Source: CBDESM01 sp965242485 (GTDB taxonomy: Bacteria; Chloroflexota; Dehalococcoidia; Bin125). Taken from it: DNA of 64,000 nucleotides. Made by a program: the position numbers and the translations under genes. Under the pieces are notes generated by a model. That model saw only the letters and a list, made by a program, of their open reading frames with translations, was not told the DNA's origin and made no database searches. Position 1 is the stretch's first letter; each line of letters begins with the position of its first letter. The stretch is taken from NCBI GenBank assembly GCA_965242485.1, contig CBDESM010000003.1:186001-250000 (forward strand), in the 5' to 3' direction. Shown piece after piece: positions 23,557 through 32,154 of the stretch.

Positions 23557-26307
23557 ATGGCTGCTGGGACTGTCTCGATCACGATTGACGGGGTCGGCCG
23601 CGATGCGGCTGCGGGAGCATCGGTGCTGGATGCGGTGCTGGCGGCGGGGATCGATCTGCCGCATCTGTGCAAGGACGCGGACGGGCCGGCGCTGGGGGCG
23701 TGCCGCACCTGCCTGGTCGAGATCGAGGGCGGGCGCGGGCTGCCGGCGGCCTGCTCGACGCCCGTGGCCGACGGGCTGGTCGTCCGCACCGATGCGGAAG
23801 CGGCCGTCGCGGCGCGGCGCGGCGTGCTGGAGCTGACGGCGGCGATGCGGAGCAACGGCGCAGCGGCCGGCGACGAATTGACGCGGCACGCGCTCGCGCA
23901 CGGCGCGGATGCCCGGCGCTGGGGCAAGCGGGTCAACGAGGCGGCGGATTCTTCCAACCATTTCTACGATTTCGACGCATCGGACTGCATCCTCTGCGGG
24001 CGCTGCGTCTCGGCCTGCACGGATCGGCAGCACATCGGCGCGATCGGCATCGCCGGCTCTGGCCACGCGGCGCGCATCGCGGCCTTCGCCGACGAGCCGC
24101 TGGGCGAGTCGACCTGCACCTCCTGCGGCTCCTGCGTCGCCGCCTGCCCGACGCTCGCGCTCGCCCCCAAGCGGGAACCGGTCGGCGAGCGCACGGTCTC
24201 GACGGTCTGCCCCTATTGCGGCGTCGGCTGCGGGATCCTGATCACGGCGGATGCCGAAGGGCGGATCACCGGCGTCGACGACGACCCCGGCAACCGCTCG
24301 TCGGGCGGGCTGCTCTGCGTCAAGGGGCGCTTCGGGACGACGTTCGTAAACCATCCGGACCGGCTGACGACGCCGCTGATCCGGCGCGCGGGCGGGCTCG
24401 AGCCCGCGTCCTGGGATGAGGCGCTGGACCTCGTCGCCGAGCGCTTCGCGGAGCACCGCGGCGCGTTCGGCGCGTTCTCCTCGGCCAAGGCGACCAACGA
24501 GGACAACTACCTGCTGCAGAAGTTCGCCCGCGCCGTGATGGGCACGAACAACATCGATCACTGCACGCGGCTCTGCCACTCGCCCTCGGTCGAGGCAATG
24601 CTGGCGCAGCTGGGCAGCGGCGCGACTTCCAACTCGTACACGGACTACGAAGCGGCCGACTGCCTCTTCGTGGTCGGCGCGGACCCATCCTCGAACCATC
24701 CGGTCGCGGCCAGCCGGATGCGCAAGGCGGTCGACCGCGGGGCGGCGCTGATCGTGCTCAACCCCAAGCGGGTCGAGATGTGCGACCACACCGATCTCTG
24801 GCTGCGCCATTACCCGGGCACCGACGTCGCCGTGCTGAACGGAATGGCGCGGGCGATCTTGGACGCGGGCCTGGCCGACGAAAGCTTCATCGCGGAGCGG
24901 ACGGAGGGCTACGACGCGTGGCGCGCGGAACTGGACGATTACACGCCGGAGTACGTGGAGATGGTCTCCGGCGTGCCGGCGGAGCTGCTCGTGCGCGCGG
25001 CCCGCACCTACGCGGCGCCGAATCCGTCGGTCGACGGCCCCGGCAATTCCTGCCTGATCTGGGGCATGGGCGTGACCCAGCACACGAACGGGACGGCCAA
25101 CGCGACGGCGCTGCTCAACCTCGCGCTGCTGACCGGGCAGGTCGGCCGGGTCGGCAACGGCGTCTCGCCGCTGCGCGGGCAGAACAACGTGCAGGGCGCG
25201 GGCGACGCCGGCTGCATCCCCGACGCGCTGCCCGGCTACCAGCGCTACGTCCCGGAGGTGCTGCAGAAGTTTGCAGCAGAATGGGGCGCGCAGCCGCCCG
25301 CCGAAGAGGGCATGCGCGCGACCGACATGGTCGAGGACATCCTGCGCGGCGGCATCCGCTGCATGTACATCGTCGGCGAAAATCCGCTGCTGACCGAGCC
25401 CAACCTCGCCCACGCGCGCGCAGCTTTCGAGCGGCTCGATTTCCTCGTCGTGCAGGACATCTTCCTGCACGAGACCGCGGAGCTGGCCGACGTCGTCCTG
25501 CCCGCGGCTTCGTTCGCCGAGAAGGAAGGGACCTTCACCAACTCCGAGCGCCGCGTCCAGCGCGTGCGCCGCGTCGTCGACCCGGTCGGCGAGTCGCGGC
25601 CCGATTGGGAGATCGTCCAAGACTTGGCGCGGCGCGCGCTGGAGCGGATCGGCGCGGACGCGAACGGCTTCCGCCACTCTTCGGCCGCGTCGGTCTTCCG
25701 CGAGATGGCGTCGTTGACGCCGATTTTGGCAGGACTCACGCATGCACGGCTCGACCGCGAGGGCGGCATCCAGTGGCCCTGCCCGGAGCCGGACCATCCC
25801 GGCACGCCGCGGCTCTACGGCGAAGAGTTCCCGCGCGGGCTGGGCAGGTTCATCCCCGTGCAGCAAAGCGCGCCGAGCGCGGAGGCGCCGGATGAGCGCT
25901 ACCCGTTCACGCTCAACACGGGGCGCGTGCTCTACCACTGGCACGGCGGCACGATCACGCGCCGGGTTGCGGGGCTGGTCGACAGCTGGCCCGAGCTGCG
26001 CGCGGCCGTGCATCCGTCCGACGCGGCGCGGCTGGAGCTGGAGGCGGGCGAGGCGATCAAGGTTGTCTCGCGCCGCGGTTCGCTGGAAGCGGTCGCGTTC
26101 GTCACAGACGACGTCGCCCCGGGCTCGATCTTCGTGCCGTTCGCGCGCTTGCAGTCATCGGCGGCCAACTGGCTGACCAACCATGTCTACGACGACCAAG
26201 CGCGGATTCCCGAGTACAAGGTCTGCGCCGTCGCGATCGAGCGCGCGGCCGACCCGTCCGAGTGGCGGCGCGGCCGCAAGCGCGGCAAGCGCGGGCAGTA
26301 CTGGTAG
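23557..26307 (+). CDS. fdhA: Formate dehydrogenase alpha subunit (Mo-bis-MGD, Cys form)
   Basis: 916 residues; CAGGAG ahead of the ATG sets the start, although the frame is open further upstream. Order: NuoG-type [2Fe-2S] domain (CKDADGPALGACRTCLVEIE), a His-Cys region, two [4Fe-4S] clusters (CILCGRCVSACTD and CTSCGSCVAACP), the molybdopterin domain cluster CPYCGVGCGILI, and the active-site segment DHCTRLCHSPSVEAM with Cys340 where selenoenzymes have Sec. The C-terminal part holds the MGD-binding barrel (LNTGRVLYHWHGGTITRRV). It oxidises formate to CO2 and works with the NuoEF-like subunit at 20821. Choosing Cys although the genome has tRNA-Sec is notable. Confidence 0.93.
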   Translation: MAAGTVSITIDGVGRDAAAGASVLDAVLAAGIDLPHLCKDADGPALGACRTCLVEIEGGRGLPAACSTPVADGLVVRTDAEAAVAARRGVLELTAAMRSNGAAAGDELTRHALAHGADARRWGKRVNEAADSSNHFYDFDASDCILCGRCVSACTDRQHIGAIGIAGSGHAARIAAFADEPLGESTCTSCGSCVAACPTLALAPKREPVGERTVSTVCPYCGVGCGILITADAEGRITGVDDDPGNRSSGGLLCVKGRFGTTFVNHPDRLTTPLIRRAGGLEPASWDEALDLVAERFAEHRGAFGAFSSAKATNEDNYLLQKFARAVMGTNNIDHCTRLCHSPSVEAMLAQLGSGATSNSYTDYEAADCLFVVGADPSSNHPVAASRMRKAVDRGAALIVLNPKRVEMCDHTDLWLRHYPGTDVAVLNGMARAILDAGLADESFIAERTEGYDAWRAELDDYTPEYVEMVSGVPAELLVRAARTYAAPNPSVDGPGNSCLIWGMGVTQHTNGTANATALLNLALLTGQVGRVGNGVSPLRGQNNVQGAGDAGCIPDALPGYQRYVPEVLQKFAAEWGAQPPAEEGMRATDMVEDILRGGIRCMYIVGENPLLTEPNLAHARAAFERLDFLVVQDIFLHETAELADVVLPAASFAEKEGTFTNSERRVQRVRRVVDPVGESRPDWEIVQDLARRALERIGADANGFRHSSAASVFREMASLTPILAGLTHARLDREGGIQWPCPEPDHPGTPRLYGEEFPRGLGRFIPVQQSAPSAEAPDERYPFTLNTGRVLYHWHGGTITRRVAGLVDSWPELRAAVHPSDAARLELEAGEAIKVVSRRGSLEAVAFVTDDVAPGSIFVPFARLQSSAANWLTNHVYDDQARIPEYKVCAVAIERAADPSEWRRGRKRGKRGQYW

Positions 26308-26336
26308 CGGGCGGCGCAAACGGCCGAAATGCAGGC

Positions 26337-27332
26337 TCAGGCCCGCGCGCGGGTCTGGAAGATGCCGACGATGATCAGCCGCTGGGAATACTCGAACTCT
26401 TCCCGGTCGAACTGGCCGTGGCAGGTGATCAAGGTGAGCAGCGGCCGGTTCCGGGCCGAGAGGTAGCGGTTCGATTTCGCGTCGTTGGGATCGACGATCG
26501 CCTTGGTTCCGATCTCGTAGACGTAGGCGATGTTCGTATCGCGGTCGCGCACGATCATCTGATCGCCGATCTGGACCTGGTTCAGTTCGTAGCAGACGCC
26601 GGGGCCCGTTTCGCCTTGGATATCGGTGTAATCGAGGTGGCCGACGAGCAGCGCGTTGCCGCCGGAGCCGGGTTCGGCCCCGTCCTCGTACCAGCCGATC
26701 ACTTCCGGATTGTCGGGCGCGCCCAAGCCGCCCCAAGGCGTGCGCCCGACCCGCACGACGTCGGCGTAGAGGCTCGCCTTGGGGATGTACAGCTCCCAGC
26801 CGGTGCGCCTGCTGGGGCCGGACGAGCGGACGATGCCGTTGGCGATCGGGAGCACCTGCCCCGCTTCGCCGCGGCCGCCGAAGCGGGCGTTTTCGGGTTC
26901 GAGCCGCGTCTTCGAGACATCCGCGAGATCGGGCAGCTCGCTGCGCTGCCGCGGCGTGACCGGGGCCGCCCGCTGCGCCTCCGGCGGCGCGGCGTCGGTT
27001 TCCGCGTCCGAGCCTCCGGTCCTTCCGGCCGCCGCGGGCGGGGGCGAATCCCCGCTCGAATCCGCGACGGTCGCCGCGGGGCTGGCCGTGACAGCGGTCA
27101 GGCCGACCTGCGCATCGCCCGACTCGACCGCGCGGTCGAACTCCCGGTCCAGCTCGACCGCAGCTTCCGAACGCTCCAGCGACGCGGCGACCGGGGGCGC
27201 CGGCCGCGCCCCGTCGTCGACCACCCACCAGAGCACCGCGAAGGTGAGGCCGAACACGATCGGCGAAAGCGCCGCCGCCAGGAAGACGGGGCTCTGCTGC
27301 CAAAGTTCGCGGATGGCGCGGAAGATCCCCAT
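26337..27332 (-). CDS. Sortase, class E/F-like, with long linker
   Basis: 331 residues: N-terminal membrane anchor (FLAAALSPIVFGLTFAVLWW), ~130-residue disordered Ala/Pro/Asp-rich linker, then a C-terminal sortase barrel. Catalytic residues are visible: His in ALLVGHLDYTD, Cys in TLITCHG, Arg in EYSQRLIIVG. Sortases cleave sorting signals and join proteins to cell-wall or other nucleophiles. No LPxTG-like substrate is encoded nearby as far as I can see. The presence of a sortase in a possible Chloroflexota genome fits its known sporadic occurrence there. Confidence 0.85.
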   Translation of the reverse strand: MGIFRAIRELWQQSPVFLAAALSPIVFGLTFAVLWWVVDDGARPAPPVAASLERSEAAVELDREFDRAVESGDAQVGLTAVTASPAATVADSSGDSPPPAAAGRTGGSDAETDAAPPEAQRAAPVTPRQRSELPDLADVSKTRLEPENARFGGRGEAGQVLPIANGIVRSSGPSRRTGWELYIPKASLYADVVRVGRTPWGGLGAPDNPEVIGWYEDGAEPGSGGNALLVGHLDYTDIQGETGPGVCYELNQVQIGDQMIVRDRDTNIAYVYEIGTKAIVDPNDAKSNRYLSARNRPLLTLITCHGQFDREEFEYSQRLIIVGIFQTRARA

Positions 27333-27539
27333 TGTGCTTTCCGCCCCTTGCTCCGCGATCCGCTCGGCGACTCGTCCGACGCTATGTCTTGCAAATTACG
27401 CCGACTGCGCCGCGCATGCCACCGGGCGCGGTAAGCGCCTCGTCACGATTCGGTAAAGCGCGGCGGCCCGGGCCGGCCGCGGCGGCGGGCGATGTGGCGC
27501 GGAACGGCGCAGGGCGCGTACCATCTCCCTGATGGACAA

Positions 27540-27615
27540 GGGGCTGTAGCTCAGCTGGGAGAGCGTTTGACTGGCAGTCAAAAGGCCGGGGGTTCGAGTC
27601 CCCCCAGCTCCACCA
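27540..27615 (+). tRNA. tRNA-Ala (GGC), CCA encoded
   Basis: 76 nt with a complete cloverleaf: acceptor GGGGCTG/CAGCTCC including the G3-U70 pair that identifies alanine tRNAs, D arm GCTCAGCTGGGAGAGC, anticodon stem TTTGA/TCAAA around loop CTGGCAG (anticodon GGC, 34-36), T arm GGGGGTTCGAGTCCCCC, and genomic CCA at 27613-27615. Confidence 0.97.
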
Positions 27616-27715
27616 TCGCCCGCTTCCCGTTCCCGGCCGCTGCGGAACCTTTCCGTGCGCCGAGTCGTTGATCAGGCATCCGCCGAATCCGCGGCGGAGC
27701 TGAACGGAGCGGACG

Positions 27716-29713
27716 ATGCGCATCCCGCGACCTTTCCACCTCGGACCCATCCAGATCGGACTTGCGGCAGCTGCAGCCCTGGCCGTCGCCCTGCCGATCC
27801 TGCTGACCGGCGGCCGCGCCGCCGCCGCCCCGCTCGCGCCGGCCGAGAACTGCGAGGCGCTGACCAGCTATTTCCGCGCCCAGCTGCTGCTCGACGGGTT
27901 CTACGGAGGGTTCGGCCACGGCGGCGTGCCGGAAATCGACGTCGCGGTAGAGGACGAGTGGGAAGAATCGGCGGACTCGATGGAGTCGAGCGCGTCAACG
28001 TCGAGCGCCGCCATGGTGGAGGAATCCGCCTTCCCCCAAAGCGACGGGGGAGACGACTCGGCTGAGGCGGCAGCCGCGCCGGACGATCTCGGCGCCCGCT
28101 CGGAGGGCGGCACCAACGTCCAAGTCGCCGGCGTCGACGAGTCCGACATCGTCAAGACGGACGGCGAGCACCTCTACATCGCGCGCGATAATCGCCTGCA
28201 CGTCGCCAAGATCCGCGAGGGCGGCGTCGACTTCATCGCCTCGCTGCGGATCGGCGGCCGCCATAGCGGCACGGGCGGCCCGCGCGAGCTGCTGATCTCC
28301 GGCGAAACGCTGCTCGCCATCGGCTCCTCGTTCGACGAAGTCGCCCACTTCGGACTCGGCAGCCGCGCCCCCCGCCGCGCCGACCGCACCTGGGTCTACG
28401 AGATCGACATCTCGGACCCGGCCAGCCCGCGGATCGTCCGCTCGCTGCACAGCTACGGCACCTTCTCGACCGCGCGGTTGGTCGGTTCCAGCGCGCGGCT
28501 GGTGCTCGAAGCCGCGCCGCAGCTCGACTATTTCCACTCCAGCTTCTTTTCCGGCGCCGGCGCGTCCGAATCGGGCGAGAACTGGGAAGACTGGATCGCG
28601 CGGGTTCCGCTGAGCGACTGGCTGCCCCGCTTCGCCATGATCGATCACCGCAATTTTTCCTGGCGCACGGGCTACACCGTCGCCTGCGAGCGGGTGCATC
28701 TGGCCCCCGACCGCGACGGGGCCGCGTCCGGCCCGACCCCTCCGCCCGCGTTCGACCTGACCACGCTGATCACCTTCGATCTGAGCGGCGACGACGGCAT
28801 CTCGCGCTGGGGATCGACTGCGGTCGCGACGGATGAAGATGCCGTCTACGCCACTTCGAATTCGCTCTACATCGCCTCATCGGACAGGCTCGGAGACACG
28901 GACATCCACCGCTTCGATCTCTCCGATCCGTCCAAGCCCGCCTACGACGCGACCGCGCACGCCGGCGGGACCCTGCTCAACCAGTTCGCGATGAGCGAGT
29001 ACGACGGCCACCTCCGCGTCGCCGCGACCGTCTGGCGCACTTGGACGCCGGAGAACACGCTGACCGTCTTCGACATCGGCGACGATCTCAAGGAGGTCGG
29101 CAAGGTAACCGGGCTGGGGCCGACGGAATCGATCTTCGCCGTGCGCTTCCTCGGCGACCGCGGCTTCGTCGTCACCTTCCGCCAGGTCGATCCTCTGTAC
29201 GTGCTGGACCTGTCCGATCCGACCGCCCCCGCCGTGACCGGCGAGCTGAAGATCCCCGGCTTCTCGCGCTACCTGCATCCGCTCGGCGGCGGGCTGCTGC
29301 TCGGCGTCGGCCAGGACGCCGACCCGGAGACCGGCTGGGCCGAGGGCCTGCAAGTCTCGCTCTTCGACGTCTCCAATCCCGCGGCGCCGGCCCAGATCGC
29401 GCGGCTCCCGTTGGGCCGGGCCGAAAGCGCGGCGGAATTCGATCACCGCGCCTTCACCTACCACGACGGCGTCGCCTACCTGCCCGCGCAGGCATCGACC
29501 AACCGCTGGTGGGTCGAACCAGACGACCCGGAGGGCGTGCTCTACGCCGTCCGCGTCGGCGAGCGCTCGCTCTCGCTGGCCGCGACGCTGCCGTTTCCCT
29601 CGTCGCCGCTGCGCAGCATCCCCGTCGCGGAACAGCTGCACGTGCTCAGCAACGCCGACGTCCGCACCTTCGCGCTCGACACGCACGCCGAACTCGGCGC
29701 GACGCAGTACTAA
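27716..29713 (+). CDS. Secreted beta-propeller domain protein (PF09826 type)
   Basis: 665 residues. N-terminal membrane anchor/signal (IGLAAAAALAVALPILL), an acidic Ser/Glu-rich linker (about 65-125), then the diagnostic TNVQVAGVDESDIVKTDGEH segment that begins the beta-propeller of this family, followed by blades such as WVYEIDISDPASPRIVRSLH and LYVLDLSDPTAPAVTGELKI. Members are cell-surface proteins of unknown function, frequent in Chloroflexota, Firmicutes and archaea. Lies directly after tRNA-Ala. Confidence 0.85.
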   Translation: MRIPRPFHLGPIQIGLAAAAALAVALPILLTGGRAAAAPLAPAENCEALTSYFRAQLLLDGFYGGFGHGGVPEIDVAVEDEWEESADSMESSASTSSAAMVEESAFPQSDGGDDSAEAAAAPDDLGARSEGGTNVQVAGVDESDIVKTDGEHLYIARDNRLHVAKIREGGVDFIASLRIGGRHSGTGGPRELLISGETLLAIGSSFDEVAHFGLGSRAPRRADRTWVYEIDISDPASPRIVRSLHSYGTFSTARLVGSSARLVLEAAPQLDYFHSSFFSGAGASESGENWEDWIARVPLSDWLPRFAMIDHRNFSWRTGYTVACERVHLAPDRDGAASGPTPPPAFDLTTLITFDLSGDDGISRWGSTAVATDEDAVYATSNSLYIASSDRLGDTDIHRFDLSDPSKPAYDATAHAGGTLLNQFAMSEYDGHLRVAATVWRTWTPENTLTVFDIGDDLKEVGKVTGLGPTESIFAVRFLGDRGFVVTFRQVDPLYVLDLSDPTAPAVTGELKIPGFSRYLHPLGGGLLLGVGQDADPETGWAEGLQVSLFDVSNPAAPAQIARLPLGRAESAAEFDHRAFTYHDGVAYLPAQASTNRWWVEPDDPEGVLYAVRVGERSLSLAATLPFPSSPLRSIPVAEQLHVLSNADVRTFALDTHAELGATQY

Positions 29714-29731
29714 CCAGCCCGAAACGCAGCG

Positions 29732-30382
29732 CTACCCATCCTGCAGATCGCGCGGAGCCCAGATCTCCGCCATCGGCACGACCAGCCCCGGCAGCTCCGG
29801 ATCCCCCCGCAACTCCTCAGGCTCGCGCAGTTCCTCTACGGCCCGCCCCGGCCGGTAAACCCAAACGATCCGGTCATACGGATCGATCAGCCAGCCGAGC
29901 AGGACGCCGCGCTCGATCCAGCGTTCCATCTTGCGCTGCTGGTCGGCGATGTCGTCGGTCCAAGACACGATCTCGACGACGAATTCGGGCACGGCGCCCG
30001 GGCCCTCGCCGGTTTCGCCGCCCGATGCAGCAGCCCGCTCATCGCTCATCCAAGAGGCGTCCGCAATCAGCCAAGACCCGTCCTCCGCCTCGCTGATCGC
30101 CGAGGATCCGCCCACGATGCCGGCTGGTCCCGCGTCCGACCAGCCAATCAACACCGCCGCGACCCTGGCCGCCCGCGCGTCGCTTCGCAAGCCGCTGCCC
30201 ATAGTGATCACCAGCTCATTTCTGCCATACCGCTCAAAGCGGTAACCCGGATTGTCGTCGCGCAGCCTGACCAGGTCTTCCCAAGCCAGCGCACCGTCAG
30301 GCAGCGGAATCCGCACCGGCGCGACGCAGGAGCGCGCAACAGTGCTGGGGGGCGGAGCGGGACGTGCCGGCGCTGAAACCAT
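29732..30382 (-). CDS. Uma2 family endonuclease, paralog 1
   Basis: 216 residues. PD-(D/E)xK-fold Uma2/DUF820 features: a strand with VPEFVVEIVSWTDD, then KMERWIERGVLLGWLIDPYD and VYRPGRAVEELREP. The usual 'PD' acidic residue is Glu here, as in all five local paralogs. It is the most divergent at the C-terminus (MAEIWAPRDLQDG rather than MDNIWAPRED). Uma2 proteins are abundant in Cyanobacteria and Chloroflexota; their role is unknown, with some linkage to toxin-antitoxin and mobile elements. Confidence 0.85.
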   Translation of the reverse strand: MVSAPARPAPPPSTVARSCVAPVRIPLPDGALAWEDLVRLRDDNPGYRFERYGRNELVITMGSGLRSDARAARVAAVLIGWSDAGPAGIVGGSSAISEAEDGSWLIADASWMSDERAAASGGETGEGPGAVPEFVVEIVSWTDDIADQQRKMERWIERGVLLGWLIDPYDRIVWVYRPGRAVEELREPEELRGDPELPGLVVPMAEIWAPRDLQDG

Positions 30383-30398
30383 CTCGTTTCTCCGTTGC

Positions 30399-31040
30399 TC
30401 AGTCCTCGCGCGGGGCCCAGATATTGTCCATCGGGACGACCAAGCCGGGCAGCTCCGGATCCCCGCGCAGCTCCGCCGGCTCGTGCAGTTCCTCTACGGC
30501 CCGGCCCGGCCGGTAGACCCAGACGATCCGGTCGTATGGGTCAATCAGCCAGCCCAGTAGGACGCCGCGCTCGATCCAGCGTTCCATCTTGCGCCGTTGG
30601 CCGGCGATGTCGTCGGTCCAAGACACGATCTCGACGACGAATTCGGGTACGGCGCCCGGTCCCTCGCCGGTCTCGCCGCCCGATGCCGCGGCGCGCTCAT
30701 CGCTCATCCAAGAGGCGTCCGCAATCAGCCAAGAGCCGTCCTCCGCCTCGCTGATCGCTGACGACGCGGCTACGTCGCCGCCAGCGCCCGCATCGGCCCA
30801 AGCGAGGAGCACTGACGCGACTCGGGCAGCCCGCACATCGCTCTTCCGACCGCTGCCCATGGTGATCACCAGCTCATTCTTCCCATAGCGCTCGAAGCGG
30901 TAGCCCGGATTGTCATCGCGGAGTTTGGCGAGGTCTTCCCACGCGAGCGCGTCCTCGGGCAGCGGAATCCGCACGGGCGCGACGCAGGGGCGCGCGACGG
31001 CGCTGGGCGGCGGGGCGGGACGTGCCGGCGCTGAAACCAT
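30399..31040 (-). CDS. Uma2 family endonuclease, paralog 2
   Basis: 213 residues, near-identical to paralogs 1, 4 and 5 over the N-terminal 60 residues (LRDDNPGYRFERYGKNELV) and the last 100. The 16-base spacer to the next copy and the Met-Val-Ser-Ala start are also conserved, so the repeat unit is gene plus spacer (~658 bp). The middle region (about residues 65-95) varies, suggesting that this part is under different selection or gene-conversion history. Confidence 0.85.
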   Translation of the reverse strand: MVSAPARPAPPPSAVARPCVAPVRIPLPEDALAWEDLAKLRDDNPGYRFERYGKNELVITMGSGRKSDVRAARVASVLLAWADAGAGGDVAASSAISEAEDGSWLIADASWMSDERAAASGGETGEGPGAVPEFVVEIVSWTDDIAGQRRKMERWIERGVLLGWLIDPYDRIVWVYRPGRAVEELHEPAELRGDPELPGLVVPMDNIWAPRED

Positions 31041-31055
31041 TTCGGCCTCCGTTGC

Positions 31056-31697
31056 TCAGTCCTCGCGCGGGGCCCAGATATTGTCCATCGGGACGACAAG
31101 GCCGGGCAGTTCGGGATCGCCGCGCAGCTCTGCCGGTTCGTGCAGCTCCTCTGCGGCCCGGCCCGGCCGGTAGACCCAGACGATTCGGTCGTACGGGTCG
31201 ATCAGCCAGCCGAGCAGCACGCCGCGCTCGATCCAGCGTTCCATCTTGCGCTTCTGGACGGAGATGCGGTCGGTCCAAGACACCACTTCGACCACGAATT
31301 CGGGTACGACCCCCGTGCCTTCGCCCGAATCTCCTCCCGAGATTGCCAAGCGCTGGTCGCTCATCCACGACGCGTCTGCAATCAGCAAGGAGCCATCTTC
31401 CGATTCGCTCAACGCTTGCGCCCCGTTGGCAATGCCGCCGGCGATGCGATCGGACCATTCGAGCACGATCGCGCCGATCCGAAGACCTCGAGCATCGCTG
31501 CGAATACCGCTGCCCATCGTGATCACCAGCTCATTCTTGCCGTGGCGCTCGAATTTGTAGGCGGGGTTCGCTTCGCTGATCGCGAGCAGCCGCTCCAGCG
31601 TCAGCTCGCCGTCGTTGAAGCGGATGTGAAGCGGCGCGACATCCGGGCGCGGCGTCGCGCGGCGGCGGGTAGTCGGGCGCACGGGTGCTGAAACCAT
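31056..31697 (-). CDS. Uma2 family endonuclease, paralog 3
   Basis: 213 residues. The N-terminal half differs most from the others (PVRPTTRRRATPRPDVAPLH, LERLLAISEANPAYKFERHG), whereas the C-terminal half from WTDRISVQKRKMERWIERGV onward is almost identical to paralogs 2 and 4. This mosaic pattern implies recombination between copies. Same Glu-for-Asp change in VPEFVVEVVSW. Confidence 0.83.
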   Translation of the reverse strand: MVSAPVRPTTRRRATPRPDVAPLHIRFNDGELTLERLLAISEANPAYKFERHGKNELVITMGSGIRSDARGLRIGAIVLEWSDRIAGGIANGAQALSESEDGSLLIADASWMSDQRLAISGGDSGEGTGVVPEFVVEVVSWTDRISVQKRKMERWIERGVLLGWLIDPYDRIVWVYRPGRAAEELHEPAELRGDPELPGLVVPMDNIWAPRED

Positions 31698-31726
31698 GTC
31701 GGCCTCCGTGCCGCCTAGGTTACCGC

Positions 31727-32152
31727 TCAGGCGCTCGCGGGCTCGTAGCGGAGCAGGGTGATCTCGGCGCCGGGCTGGTCCTCGAAGACGGGGCGCACGC
31801 GCATGCCGATCTTGATCGCGTCTTCGGCGATGTTGACCAGCGTGGTCGTGAGGCGGGGGCCCTCGTCGAGTTCAATCACGGCGATGATCTGCGGCTCCTC
31901 GCCGGTGAAGTCGGGCGAGGTCGGCCGCCGCGCGATGGTGTACGTGTAGAGCGCGCCTTCGCCGGAGACGTCGCGCCATTCGAGGTCGTCGGCGAGCGTG
32001 AGGGGCGCGTGCGAGCGCGGGTAGAAGACCCATTGGTCCGAGGACGGCGAGTACTGGATGCGCACGCGGCGCTCGCGCAGGCCCTGCCAGAACGGCTTCG
32101 TCCTGGGCGTGGGCTGCGGCAGCGGGCGGCGGATGTCGGAAGGGTCGGCCAT
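31727..32152 (-). CDS. DUF35 OB-fold protein with degenerate zinc ribbon
   Basis: 141 residues. DUF35 proteins pair with thiolases and help channel acyl-CoA. The OB-fold is recognisable (GEGALYTYTIARRPTSPDFT, IIAVIELDEGPRLTTTLVNI, IKIGMRVRPVFED). The N-terminal rubredoxin-like ribbon should have four Cys after 'RIQ', but here reads RIQYSPSSDQWVFYPRSH with none, so no zinc can be bound. Starts 2 bases after the stop of the thiolase-like gene, its usual partner. Confidence 0.85.
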   Translation of the reverse strand: MADPSDIRRPLPQPTPRTKPFWQGLRERRVRIQYSPSSDQWVFYPRSHAPLTLADDLEWRDVSGEGALYTYTIARRPTSPDFTGEEPQIIAVIELDEGPRLTTTLVNIAEDAIKIGMRVRPVFEDQPGAEITLLRYEPASA

Positions 32153-32154
32153 GT

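Noticed and set aside
23368..26013. Long open frames on the strand opposite to fdhA and many other genes (e.g. 881 codons here, 731 codons at 35732-37927)
   Set aside because: They are GC-rich shadows of real genes in the other strand, full of Arg/Asp/His runs with no recognisable domains.
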